From Bradyrhizobium ivorense (GTDB taxonomy: Bacteria > Pseudomonadota > Alphaproteobacteria > Rhizobiales > Xanthobacteraceae), in the NCBI RefSeq assembly GCF_900696085.1, contig NZ_CAADFC020000016.1:930001-994000 (forward strand): 64,000 bases of DNA. The letters run 5' to 3'. This document shows, piece after piece, positions 38,575-47,523 of the stretch. Every line of letters starts with the position of its first letter. The stretch's first letter is position 1. Below the pieces are notes generated by a model. That model had not been told where the DNA came from. It ran no database searches and saw only the letters and a list, made by a program, of their open reading frames with translations. The translations under genes were made by a program, and so were the position numbers.

Positions 38575-40623
38575 ATGGAAGCAAATGCGTTGGAAGCAAA
38601 TGCTAACGGAGCCGATACCAAGACCCCGATCGAGGATCCGGGCTTTCACATCCTAAACCTGTTGCTTCGTCTGATCGGCGTTGGTGCCGAACCCGGGCAG
38701 CTCCGGCGGGACGCAGCGTCTCCCATGGGCGTCAAGCAGATGCTCCAGTATGCCAGGGCGGCCGGTTGCACGGCCCGCTCCGCCAAGCTGCCGTGGACCA
38801 GGCTGGCCGGCGGTCCGCTGCCGGCAATTGCCGTGCTGCGCAACGGAAGCTTCCTGCTGCTTGGAAAGGTCTCGGGCGATACCGCCATCGTTCTCGCGCC
38901 GGATGCCGAGCGGCCAACCCTGATGACGCAGGACCAGTTCGAGGCGGTCTGGGACGGCCGGCTCGTCGTCGTAAAGCGGCGCGGAGCCCTGGCTGCTCAG
39001 GTCGAGCAGACCCGTGCGGCCGCCGTCAGACAACTCCAGCAGCTCTGGAAGACCTCGCTCACCCGCGCGAACGACATCTCTCGCAATGTGATCGATGGCC
39101 GGCGGAATATCGTCAAGGCTGACGCACGGAACGAGGAGCCGTCGAGCGCGGCGGCGAGCAACGGCGGGATCATCATATTCGCCGACCACGCCCGCAGGCT
39201 CGGGCGGGCCGTCGCACGCATCGGACCCGGCGAGGAACGCCGGCGGCACGACGAGCTGGCCTTTCTGCCGGCCGCGCTCGAGATCGTCGAGACGCCGCCC
39301 TCGCCGCTTGGGCGCGCAACCGCGTTCAGCATCGCCGCCATCTTCGCGGCCGCAGTCGCCTGGGCGTGCCTGGGCACCGTCGACATCGTCGCGATATCCC
39401 CGGGCAAGCTGATCCCGAGCGGCCGGACCAAGACGATCCAGCCGTTCGAGACCGGGGTCGTGCGCGCGATCAAGGTTCGCGACGGCGAGGCGGTCAAAAG
39501 CGGCGACGTGCTAATCGAGCTCGATACGACGATGACGGCGGCAGAGCTCAGCCGCTTGAAGGGCGACTTGCTGTCGGCTCAACTCGACGTCGCGCGCACC
39601 AAGGCGGCATTGGCGAGAAACGAAGATCCCGTCGGCGCCTTTGTGCCGCCCGCGGACGCCACCCCCGCCCAGGTCGAGATGCACCGGCGCTTTCTCGTCA
39701 GCCAGACTGCCGAGCAGAATGCCAAGCTGGCCGCGATCGACCAGCAGGTGAAGCAGAAGGAGGCTGAACGCGCAACGTTCGAAGCCTCCGTCGAAAAGAT
39801 CAAGGCGACGCTGGCGCCGTTGCAGCAGCGCGTCGAAATCCGCCAACAGCTGTTTCAGAAGGAATTGGGATCCAAGCTCACATACCTGACGGAATACCAG
39901 GAGCTCGTTGCGCAGCAGCAGGAAATCTCCGTCATGCAGCGCCGATCCAGCGAAGCCGATGCCGCGATCGCGGTCCTGATGGAGACTCGGACCAAAGCAA
40001 TCGCCGAGTACGAACGCGGCCTGTTCGAGGGCCTGGCCAAGGCCGAGGAAAAGGCCGCCGGCCTCACGCAGGAGGCCGTCAAGGCCGAGCAGCGAACCAG
40101 CCTGCAAAGGCTGACCGCGCCGATCGATGGCGTGGTGCAGCAACTCGCGGTTCACACCATCGGTGGCGTCGTCACGCCGGCGCAGATGCTGATGCTGATC
40201 GTTCCGAGCGAAAGCCGGCTCGAGATCGAGGCCATGGTCTCGAACCGCGACATCGGCTTCGTCGAGCCGGGCCAGGATGCGGCGATCAAGATCGACACCT
40301 TCAATTTCACCCGATACGGCCTGCTGCAAGGCAAGGTTCTCAGCATTTCGCAGGACGCGATTACCCGCAACAAGCCCACGGACAAAGGCAGCGAGACATC
40401 GGCAGGTGCGGAAGCCACCAGCAGCGAGCCGAAGGGCCAGGAGCTGGTCTATGCCGCGCGGCTGTCGATCGACCGCAGCCAGATGGAGATCGAGAACAAG
40501 CGCGTCAATCTTTCACCCGGCATGGCCGTCACCGTCGAAATCAAGACCGGCTCCCGCAGGATCATCTCTTACCTGCTGTCCCCGCTCGCCCGCTACAAGC
40601 AGGAGAGTTTGCGCGAAAGGTGA
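38575..40623 (+). CDS. HlyD-type adaptor with an N-terminal C39-like domain
   Basis: The protein has 682 residues. Residues 20-140 (DPGFHILNLLLRLIG, LPAIAVLRNGSFLLLGKV, MTQDQFEAVWDGRLVVVKRR) are clearly homologous to the C39-like domain of the preceding ABC protein and also lack the catalytic Cys. A linker leads to one membrane helix (about 247-266, AFSIAAIFAAAVAWACLG). The periplasmic HlyD part follows: lipoyl half (IQPFETGVVRAIKVRDGEAV), a coiled coil (about 320-510) and the C-terminal beta domain. Usual HlyD proteins have only a short cytoplasmic tail, so this is an unusual fusion. No TolC gene is nearby. Confidence 0.9.
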   Translation: MEANALEANANGADTKTPIEDPGFHILNLLLRLIGVGAEPGQLRRDAASPMGVKQMLQYARAAGCTARSAKLPWTRLAGGPLPAIAVLRNGSFLLLGKVSGDTAIVLAPDAERPTLMTQDQFEAVWDGRLVVVKRRGALAAQVEQTRAAAVRQLQQLWKTSLTRANDISRNVIDGRRNIVKADARNEEPSSAAASNGGIIIFADHARRLGRAVARIGPGEERRRHDELAFLPAALEIVETPPSPLGRATAFSIAAIFAAAVAWACLGTVDIVAISPGKLIPSGRTKTIQPFETGVVRAIKVRDGEAVKSGDVLIELDTTMTAAELSRLKGDLLSAQLDVARTKAALARNEDPVGAFVPPADATPAQVEMHRRFLVSQTAEQNAKLAAIDQQVKQKEAERATFEASVEKIKATLAPLQQRVEIRQQLFQKELGSKLTYLTEYQELVAQQQEISVMQRRSSEADAAIAVLMETRTKAIAEYERGLFEGLAKAEEKAAGLTQEAVKAEQRTSLQRLTAPIDGVVQQLAVHTIGGVVTPAQMLMLIVPSESRLEIEAMVSNRDIGFVEPGQDAAIKIDTFNFTRYGLLQGKVLSISQDAITRNKPTDKGSETSAGAEATSSEPKGQELVYAARLSIDRSQMEIENKRVNLSPGMAVTVEIKTGSRRIISYLLSPLARYKQESLRER

Positions 40624-40672
40624 GTGCCGGAGTCTCACCTGCGGCGCCTCACCGATTCGACCGCGTTGCCTG

Positions 40673-41059
40673 TCAGGCAGGAAAGCAGGACGCCGCCGTC
40701 AGCGTGAGCGGCGCCAGATTGAGGATCTGCGGAAACTGGAACTGATAGCTCGCGGTCACCTGGTTGCCGCAGGCCGGCGTGGAATAGGCAAAGGTCGACG
40801 CGGGCAGATTGAGGCCGAAGGCCTTCTGGCTCGCATACGCGGTAATCATGCCCGGATTGCCGGTCGGACACAGCGTGGCGTTCACCGTGGCGCAGCGCGC
40901 GGCCAGCGCGGCACCATGCTGCATCCCGGCCTGGGTCCACAGCAGCAGGCCCATTTCGACGATGCCGAACAAGAAGGCAAAGAACAGCGGCGCGATCAGG
41001 CCGAATTCGAGCGCGGACGCGCCGCGGCGATCGCCCCAGAATGCAGCGGCGCGGCTCAT
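40673..41059 (-). CDS. TadE-like pseudopilin
   Basis: The protein has 128 residues. The N-terminal RRGASALEFGLIAPLFFAFL, continuing FGIVEMG, has the pilin-like Glu five residues into the hydrophobic segment, as in TadE. The C-terminal part contains four cysteines. Its ATG overlaps the stop of the upstream TadE-like gene (ATGA), indicating coupling. It is probably a minor pilin of a Flp/Tad pilus whose assembly genes are elsewhere. Confidence 0.82.
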   Translation of the reverse strand: MSRAAAFWGDRRGASALEFGLIAPLFFAFLFGIVEMGLLLWTQAGMQHGAALAARCATVNATLCPTGNPGMITAYASQKAFGLNLPASTFAYSTPACGNQVTASYQFQFPQILNLAPLTLTAASCFPA

Positions 41060-41547
41060 TGCAGCCGCACCTTCGACTGCATGCTGAAGGCATAGCTGGC
41101 CGGCACCACCTGATAGTTGATGATAGTCCAGTAATTCGCCTGCGCCGACACGGTGGTGTATGTGCCCGCCGGCCGGCCTCCCGGACAGGTGCTCCCGCAT
41201 GTCGCGCTGCTGACCCCGGACGACGTCGCGCAGCCGCAATATTTGGTCGGCGCCGGGGTGGCGGTGATCACCGGGTTGTTGGTCGCATTGACCACCGCCG
41301 CGGTAATCGCAGTGACATCAAATCCGTGCGCGATGGCATATTCGACCCCGGCCTGGGCCGCGTTCTCCACCTGCATCTTGCGGTAGATCGCAAGGCCGAG
41401 GTCGGTCACCGAAACCGCCATCAGCGCCAGCAGCGGCACCAGCACGCCGAATTCGACCGCGGCGGCGCCGCGCCGGTCCTTCCTGAACCGCCCGAAGATG
41501 CGGCGTGACTTGTCACGCCTTCGCGCAAGGCATTCTCCACCTGTCAT
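41056..41547 (-). CDS. TadE-like pseudopilin
   Basis: The protein has 163 residues. A basic leader is followed by RRGAAAVEFGVLVPLLALMA, the TadE/TadF prepilin segment, and a periplasmic region with clustered cysteines (YCGCATSSGVSSATCGSTC). The start with GGAGG five bases before it was preferred over an ATG four codons upstream. It lies between the TadG-like gene and the second TadE-like gene, forming a three-gene operon. Confidence 0.82.
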   Translation of the reverse strand: MTGGECLARRRDKSRRIFGRFRKDRRGAAAVEFGVLVPLLALMAVSVTDLGLAIYRKMQVENAAQAGVEYAIAHGFDVTAITAAVVNATNNPVITATPAPTKYCGCATSSGVSSATCGSTCPGGRPAGTYTTVSAQANYWTIINYQVVPASYAFSMQSKVRLQ

Positions 41548-41573
41548 GTCCGCCTCCATGCTGATGCTTCGGC

Positions 41574-42878
41574 TTACTCGACGAGCTGCGCGGTTGCCGT
41601 GCCGATGGGGCTACCGCCCATCGCCGCGCAGTTGACCTGAACATTCGAATTTCCAACAAAGGTAATCGTATCGGCAATGATCTGGGTGCAAGTGGTGCTG
41701 GTGCCGTTGCCGCCGCTGAAGCTCAAATCGCCCTTGGGCAGATAGATCGCGCCGGCGAGGTTCTGCGTGCCGCCGCCGGTGAGGTTGAACGTGGTGCCGA
41801 CCGGCATGTTGCGGTCGCCATACATGGCAATGCCGGCGGTGACCCCGCTGGTGGGCGCGGTCAGCATGACATTGGCGTTGCTGCCGATGTTCGCCGAGCT
41901 CCAGCTGCTGCCCGAGCCGGTGAACACCAGGGTGACGCCGGTGCCGGTGATGGTGGCATTGCCGGCCACCGACAGGTTGCTGCCCTTGAGATAATAGATT
42001 CCGGGATCGAGCGTCAGCGTGGCGCCGGCGTTCACCGAGATGTCGCCGCAATAGCTTCCCGGGCTGAGCGCCGTCGTCCCCTTCACGTTGAACTTGTTCG
42101 AGTAGTCGCAATGGCTGGGCATCGTCGGCGTGACGTTGGCGTAGGGATCGGGCGTGGGCCGCACGCCGGTGCGGATGCCGGCGGTGGTGGTGATGTTGCT
42201 CGTGCCGGTGACGCCGCCGACCACGGCGACCATCCGCGCGTTGACCGTGGACGTGCCGGTGACGGCGAGCGCCGGGCCGCCGCTGGAATTGTCATAGAGG
42301 TTACAGTTGATCAGATTGACCTGGGCGCTGCCCTTCACGGACGCCGCCGGACTGGCGGTGGGGTCGAGGGCCAGCACGCAGCCGGTCCCGACATTGCCGA
42401 GCGCGACGGCGCGCGCCGTGATCGGCACCGTCCCGGAGCCGAACAGCGCCGACAACAGCCGCTGTTGCGGCTGGGTGATGATGACTTCGACGGCCAGCGT
42501 GCCGCTGGCGAAGCTTCCGGTGGCGGGCGGCTGGTTGACCGCGACGGTGACGTTGTCGACGCCGTTGGCATAGCCGTAGAACGCCGTGATGGCGTTGGCT
42601 TCGGTCAACAGATTGGTGCCGGCGGTGGCGGCGCTGACGGCGGCCGAATCGGCCGCGCTCATCATGTTCTTGTGCTTGTAGAACCACCAGGCGACCTCGG
42701 TGCCGAGGCCCGCCGCACCGACCAGGACGGGCAGCAGCAAGGCGACCAGGATGGCATAGCTGCCGGATTCGTCGCGCGCAAAGCGGCGCAGGTGCGCGCG
42801 CCACGCAACGACCACCGGTCTGACTTGCAACCTCATTCGCGAGGGTATTCCGGCTTCCAATCCCGCAGAGGAGATCAT
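41574..42878 (-). CDS. TadG-like protein
   Basis: The protein has about 434 residues. RFARDESGSYAILVALLLPV, continuing LVGAAGLGTEVAWW, is the N-terminal TadG membrane segment, followed by MSAADSAAVSAATAG. The long remainder is Gly/Thr/Ser-rich with repeated beta motifs (VNAGATLTLDPGIYYLKGS) like those of TadG/DUF2134 pilus proteins. The start was set at the ATG preceded by GAGGG. It heads the three-gene Tad set. Confidence 0.8.
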   Translation of the reverse strand: MISSAGLEAGIPSRMRLQVRPVVVAWRAHLRRFARDESGSYAILVALLLPVLVGAAGLGTEVAWWFYKHKNMMSAADSAAVSAATAGTNLLTEANAITAFYGYANGVDNVTVAVNQPPATGSFASGTLAVEVIITQPQQRLLSALFGSGTVPITARAVALGNVGTGCVLALDPTASPAASVKGSAQVNLINCNLYDNSSGGPALAVTGTSTVNARMVAVVGGVTGTSNITTTAGIRTGVRPTPDPYANVTPTMPSHCDYSNKFNVKGTTALSPGSYCGDISVNAGATLTLDPGIYYLKGSNLSVAGNATITGTGVTLVFTGSGSSWSSANIGSNANVMLTAPTSGVTAGIAMYGDRNMPVGTTFNLTGGGTQNLAGAIYLPKGDLSFSGGNGTSTTCTQIIADTITFVGNSNVQVNCAAMGGSPIGTATAQLVE

Positions 42879-43079
42879 GCTGCCCTCAAGCATCCGATTG
42901 CCTGGACGGGCGATCATGAGCGCGCCGATTTAACGTCAACTTCGCTCGAGCAACGAAATTCGGGGCCGGCGTGTAACGCTTCGTTAGGAATTGGCGGCTG
43001 CGGCAGGCCGGGGCGATCGCTGGTCGAGCTGCCGCGTTCGAATGGCTGCGCGCGAGCGGTGCGCCCCGGCGACGGTCGA

Positions 43080-43865
43080 CTAGCCCCGGCCGGTCGGGGC
43101 AGCCGCATTGCGCCGGTGCACCTCGAGCAAGCCCCGAATGGTCAGATCGGGGTCGAAATGATCGATCGCCTGGGTCGCGTCGTGGAACAGCGAGGCGACG
43201 CCGCCGGTCGCGATCACAGTCATCGCTTCATTCCGTTCGGCCTTGATGCGCGCGATCATGCCCTCGATCAGCGCGACATGGCCCCAGAACACGCCCGACT
43301 GGATCGCGCTGACGGTGTCGTTGCCGATCACGCGCCGCGGCCGCTGCAGCGCGATCCGCGGCAGCTTTGCCGCGGCGGCATGCAGCGCCTCCATCGACAG
43401 GTGCACGCCGGGCGCAATCACGCCGCCCTCGAAGGCGCCGTCGCTGCCGATCACGTCGAGCTTGATGGCGGTGCCGCTGTCGACGATGATCAGCGGCGGC
43501 GCATGGAGCGCCAGCGCGCCGAGCGCATTGACCAGGCGGTCCGAGCCGACCTCCGCCGGTTTCAGGGTGCGCACGGGAATGCCGAGCTCGGCATTCTCGC
43601 CGACGATCAGCGGCTCGACGTGCAGATAGCGGCGCGACAGGTTGCGCAGGTTGAAGATCGCCTGCGGCACCACACTGGCGATCACGCAAGCCTTGAGCAT
43701 GCCGAGATCGAGCTTGTGCATCGCCATCAGCTGCGCGAGCCACACCGCATATTCGTCCGCCGTGCGGCTGGTCGCGGTCGCCGAGCGCCATTGCGCGACC
43801 CAGTGCTCGCCGTCGTGAACCGCAAACACGCTGTTGGTGTTGCCCTGATCGATCGCCAGCAGCAT
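43080..43865 (-). CDS. coaX: Type III pantothenate kinase (CoaX) homologue
   Basis: The protein has 261 residues. The phosphate-binding opening MLLAIDQGNTNSVFAV and the GSDRLVNALGA and GGVIAPGVHLSMEAL motifs are typical of CoaX, which phosphorylates pantothenate in the first step of CoA synthesis. The second phosphate motif reads VDSGTAIKLDV, where most members have DFGTATTFDV. The Asp, Gly, Thr core is kept but the flanking residues differ, so it may be a diverged paralogue. Its neighbours are unrelated. Confidence 0.85.
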   Translation of the reverse strand: MLLAIDQGNTNSVFAVHDGEHWVAQWRSATATSRTADEYAVWLAQLMAMHKLDLGMLKACVIASVVPQAIFNLRNLSRRYLHVEPLIVGENAELGIPVRTLKPAEVGSDRLVNALGALALHAPPLIIVDSGTAIKLDVIGSDGAFEGGVIAPGVHLSMEALHAAAAKLPRIALQRPRRVIGNDTVSAIQSGVFWGHVALIEGMIARIKAERNEAMTVIATGGVASLFHDATQAIDHFDPDLTIRGLLEVHRRNAAAPTGRG

Positions 43866-44154
43866 CGGTCGGTCCTTTGTGACGGGGCGCGGCGCGCCGC
43901 TTCCTGCTCAGCCTAGAGCATGATCCGGAACGGTGTGAAGCGGTTTCGCGCGAACATGGCGCGCTCGAACAGAGCCAAGGCGCGGCGACGCGTCCGGGGA
44001 GTTTTGCGGAATTTCCGGCGCGCACCCGATTGCATAATCCTCGGCTTCAAGACTAAGGTACAGCCTCGAGTAGAGCATACGATTTTCAGTAATCAACAAC
44101 CATGCCCCGGTCTTCCATTGCGACACGGGTCACATTTTCTGGAAGGGCATTTTC

Positions 44155-46341
44155 ATGGCGATCGTTACGGGAACGGATAATCCCGAAACCCTCAACGGCA
44201 CCCCGGACGACGACACGATTACCGGGCTGAAGGGCAACGACATCCTCAACGGTCTCGGCGGCGACGACCTGTTCGTCTGGTCGCGCGGCGACGGTGCAGA
44301 TACCGTGGACGGCGGCGACGGCAGCGACACGTTCCAGGTCAGCATTCCTTATTATGAAACGCTTTATCACGTTCTTGGACCCTATTACGGTTGGAGCACA
44401 GAAAGAGCGCGGATCGAATTCGATCCCGTCACCGGCCATGCTGTTTTCGATTCTTATGTGTACTACTATTCCTACCACTCCGCACTTCTGCTCGGCTCCG
44501 GAGAGATATCATTCCAACGAACCGACCTTCAATCGATCGAGCACTTGCAGATCTTCGGGGGCGCCGCTGACGCGCCAGCGACCTTCAGCGAAGGCTCCTA
44601 TGTCGATATGACCTATCACTACTTTTCGACGAACGATAATTTTGTGTTGCCCAATCTCGCGGCGACCAGCATTCAAGACGTTTACTTCGACGGCGGCTCG
44701 GGCAACGACACTTTCGATGCGACCTTCGCCGCGGTGTCGATCGTTGCATTTGGCGGCACCGGCAACGATATCTTGAAGGGAGGAAGCGGCGCCAACACCC
44801 TGGCGGGCGGCAGCGGCGACGACATCTACTTCGTCAACAAGGCCACCGACACCATCACCGAGTTGTCCGGCAAGGGCAACGACGCCGTCTTCGCCAGCTC
44901 CTCCAGCTATACGCTCTCGGCGAACGTCGAGAACCTGTTCCATTCGGGCACGCAAAATTTCACCGGCATAGGCAATGCCGGCGACAACTGGATCCAGGGC
45001 GGCCAGGGCAGCGACTATCTGATCGGACTCGATGGCAACGATACGCTCTACGATGGCGGCAGCGCGCCGGATGCCTTGCAGGGCGGCACCGGCGACGACA
45101 CCTACGTCGTCGAGGCGGCCGGTGACAATCTGATCGAATTCGCTGGCGAAGGCCACGACAGGGTGCTGACCACCCTCACCAGCTTCACGCTCGCTGCAAA
45201 CATCGAGGACCTGAAATATTCCGGCAACCAAAGCTTCACCGGCATCGGCAACGAGCTCGACAACACCATCCAGGGCGGCAGCGGCAACGATGTTCTGTCC
45301 GGCCTGGGCGGCACCAATGTCCTGAATGGCGGGGCCGGCAGCGATACCGCCGACTATTCGGCGGCGCCGGGAGCAATATCGGTGAATCTGTCGAGCGGCC
45401 AGGGCCTGAACGGCTATGGCCAAACCGACACGTTTTTCAGCATCGAAAACATCATCGGATCTGATAACGATGACACCATCATCGGCGATTCCGGCAACAA
45501 CACGCTGAACGGCGGCGGCGGCGCCGACACCCTGGTCGGCGGCGACGGCAACGATACGCTGATCGACGGGGCCGGCGCGGCCAACACGATGCAGGGCGGC
45601 ACCGGCAACGACACCTATGTCGTGCAGGCGGTGGGGGATTCGATCACCGAATTCGCAAATGAAGGCACCGACCTGGTGCAGACCGGCCTCGGGTTTCTGA
45701 TCCTGGTGTCGAATGTCGAAAATCTCACCCATACCGGCAGCAACGATTTCATCGGCATCGGCAACGAGCTGAACAATCTGATCATCGGCGGCACCGGCAA
45801 TGACTATCTGGTCGGCGGCGCGGGTAACGACACCCTGATCGACGGCTCCGGCCTCAACACCCTTCAGGGCGGGAACGGCGACGACATCTACGCCGTGCAA
45901 TCGAATGCCGACACGGTGTTTGAATTGATATTTCAAGGTGCCGACGAGGTGCAGACCTTCCTGGCCTCCTATACTCTCCCGGCCAATGTCGAAAAGCTGA
46001 CCTTCGTCGGCGGCACTTCGCACGACGGTACGGGCAACACCCTCAACAATATATTCACCGGCGCGGCGGGAGACGATACCTTCACAGGCGCCGGCGGCAA
46101 CGACACCTACAACTATCGCACGGCGGGCAACGGCTTCGACACGATCAACGACTTCAACGCCGACAATGCCATCACGGCCGAGCACGACGTCATCGATCTG
46201 ACTGGGCGCGGCCTCAACTTCGGCGCGCTGGCACTCACCAGCGTCACCGGCGGCGTCGTGGTCGGCATCCCCGGTGGCGATGCCGTCCTGCTCAAGGGGG
46301 TCCAGCTTGGGCAGCTCGATGCCGGAGATTTCCTGTTCTGA
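44155..46341 (+). CDS. RTX-type calcium-binding protein
   Basis: The protein has 728 residues, is acidic and Gly/Asp-rich, and has no signal peptide. Many RTX nonapeptides (GGxGxDxxx) are present, for example GLGGDDLFVW, GGSGNDTFDA, GGTGDDTYVV and GGDGNDTLID. They alternate with repeats of the form TSYTLxxNxExLxxxG. The C-terminal FDTINDFNADNAITAEHDVI is a usual type I secretion terminus. It is probably exported by a HlyB/HlyD/TolC system, possibly the one encoded 4 kb upstream. No catalytic domain is recognised, so a surface or matrix role is likely. Confidence 0.88.
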   Translation: MAIVTGTDNPETLNGTPDDDTITGLKGNDILNGLGGDDLFVWSRGDGADTVDGGDGSDTFQVSIPYYETLYHVLGPYYGWSTERARIEFDPVTGHAVFDSYVYYYSYHSALLLGSGEISFQRTDLQSIEHLQIFGGAADAPATFSEGSYVDMTYHYFSTNDNFVLPNLAATSIQDVYFDGGSGNDTFDATFAAVSIVAFGGTGNDILKGGSGANTLAGGSGDDIYFVNKATDTITELSGKGNDAVFASSSSYTLSANVENLFHSGTQNFTGIGNAGDNWIQGGQGSDYLIGLDGNDTLYDGGSAPDALQGGTGDDTYVVEAAGDNLIEFAGEGHDRVLTTLTSFTLAANIEDLKYSGNQSFTGIGNELDNTIQGGSGNDVLSGLGGTNVLNGGAGSDTADYSAAPGAISVNLSSGQGLNGYGQTDTFFSIENIIGSDNDDTIIGDSGNNTLNGGGGADTLVGGDGNDTLIDGAGAANTMQGGTGNDTYVVQAVGDSITEFANEGTDLVQTGLGFLILVSNVENLTHTGSNDFIGIGNELNNLIIGGTGNDYLVGGAGNDTLIDGSGLNTLQGGNGDDIYAVQSNADTVFELIFQGADEVQTFLASYTLPANVEKLTFVGGTSHDGTGNTLNNIFTGAAGDDTFTGAGGNDTYNYRTAGNGFDTINDFNADNAITAEHDVIDLTGRGLNFGALALTSVTGGVVVGIPGGDAVLLKGVQLGQLDAGDFLF

Positions 46342-46351
46342 AACGCACGGA

Positions 46352-46379
46352 GGGAGAGACTCAGTGTTGAGCCTCTCCC
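46352..46379 (+). terminator. Hairpin after the RTX gene
   Basis: GGGAGAG-A-CTCA, loop GTGT and TGAG-C-CTCTCCC form eleven pairs with one mismatch, starting 11 bases after the RTX stop. There is no T-run, so it may act with Rho or only stabilise the transcript. Confidence 0.5.
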
Positions 46380-46462
46380 GCCGGAGCTTGACCGCTTCGC
46401 CATAGTCGGCAATCGCGCGGTCAAGATCCCCGGTGTTGAAGGCGCCGCGGCCCCGGTTCCTT
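46380..46462 (-). pseudogene. Remnant of a TPR repeat gene
   Basis: The minus strand reads NRGRGAFNTGDLDRAIADYG then EAVKLRRERL, a single tetratricopeptide repeat with the Ala/Tyr pattern of that family. It has no start and no further repeats, so it appears to be a leftover fragment bordering the accessory region. Confidence 0.45.
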
Positions 46463-46603
46463 AAGCCGCTGACTCGGAAATCGCAGACATTGTCGCGCCA
46501 ACGGCTCGCGTCAGACTTGAAAATCTTCCGGCCCGGGGCACACTGGTCGTGTGCCTAAACGGCCGTGGTGCGATGATCTGAGACAAGTCCGGACTTTCAT
46601 TGC

Positions 46604-46975
46604 ATGGAAATGTCGATCGAAGACCTGTGGAGCATATCCGATCAGGCGTTGATCCGCGCCTATGCCGGCGCACGACGCCGATACGCCGAGGGTAAGCTCG
46701 CGCGCGATACGCAGCGCGCGCGGCTGGAATGGATGCGAGCGAAGGCCTTTGTCAACGGCACGGGTAACGTGACCGAACGCAGGATGGCGGTCGATGTATC
46801 GGAGGAGCTCGCGCGCAAGGGCCAGGAGGTGCGCGAAACCACCCGCGATGTCGATCTCCTGAAAATCGACGTTGACGTCATCGAGATCGTGATCCGGCTA
46901 CGAGGCCTGCACGGGGCTGCGGCCGCTCAGGTCGAAGACCCCGCGGACAAGCCGGTGCATCAGGAACCCGAATGA
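46604..46975 (+). CDS. Hypothetical small charged protein
   Basis: The protein has 123 residues, is helical and rich in Arg, Glu and Ala. It contains LARDTQRARLEWMRAKAFVN then ERRMAVDVSEELARKGQEVR. The pattern suggests a coiled or DNA-associated helical protein. The family was not recognised. It lies just upstream of the UPF0158 gene and may be transcribed with it. Confidence 0.5.
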   Translation: MEMSIEDLWSISDQALIRAYAGARRRYAEGKLARDTQRARLEWMRAKAFVNGTGNVTERRMAVDVSEELARKGQEVRETTRDVDLLKIDVDVIEIVIRLRGLHGAAAAQVEDPADKPVHQEPE

Positions 46976-47054
46976 GCCTCACTTGCACGGCCCTGTCGCA
47001 TCGGGCACACAGGCCGTCCGAGAGGCTCATCTAAAGGTATCGAAAGTACTCCGC

Positions 47055-47486
47055 ATGCCAGTCAGCTTCACAGAACTGCTCGACACATTTGAGCTTGTGA
47101 GCATGATAAACTCTATCGGGGATTATCAGGCGTTCGTGTGCCGACGGACGGGCAAGATCTACTGTCATACCGACGCTGAAGATTTCGCCGAGTTCTACGA
47201 CGAGCTGCCCGATGACGTCGAGGACAATGAGAAATACATCGCTGTTCCCGACAAGCGAGAGCTCGATCTCGGCAAGCCGCTGGTCCTGGACTTCGCGCGG
47301 GAATTTCTGCCCGGCGACTTCGACGAGATTCGCGCCATCTTCAGCAAGCGCGGCGCCTATCAGAAATTCAAGGCCCTGCTCGTCCGCCGCCATGCGCTAG
47401 ATCGATGGCACGATTTCGAGAACAAGGCGACCGAGCGCGCGCTGCGCGACTGGTGCAAGGACAACGAGATAAGCGTCACGGATTGA
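47055..47486 (+). CDS. UPF0158 family protein
   Basis: The protein has 143 residues, the normal length for UPF0158. Typical features are the start SFTELLDTFELVSM, IYCHTDAEDFAEFYDELPDD, KYIAVPDKRELDLGKPLVLD and the C-terminal FENKATERALRDWCKDNEI. The function is unknown. The ATG before PVSFTELL was chosen because it fits the family's N-terminus. A nearly identical but 5'-truncated copy lies at 49,348-49,721. Confidence 0.8.
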   Translation: MPVSFTELLDTFELVSMINSIGDYQAFVCRRTGKIYCHTDAEDFAEFYDELPDDVEDNEKYIAVPDKRELDLGKPLVLDFAREFLPGDFDEIRAIFSKRGAYQKFKALLVRRHALDRWHDFENKATERALRDWCKDNEISVTD

Positions 47487-47523
47487 CGGATGCCTGGAGC
47501 GGTGCGCCGGGACGAGGTTACGA

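Noticed and set aside
44509..46185. 558-codon minus-strand frame across the RTX gene
   Set aside because: It is Val/Ala/Gly/Ile-rich with the period of the RTX repeats, as expected for the reverse of a repetitive gene.
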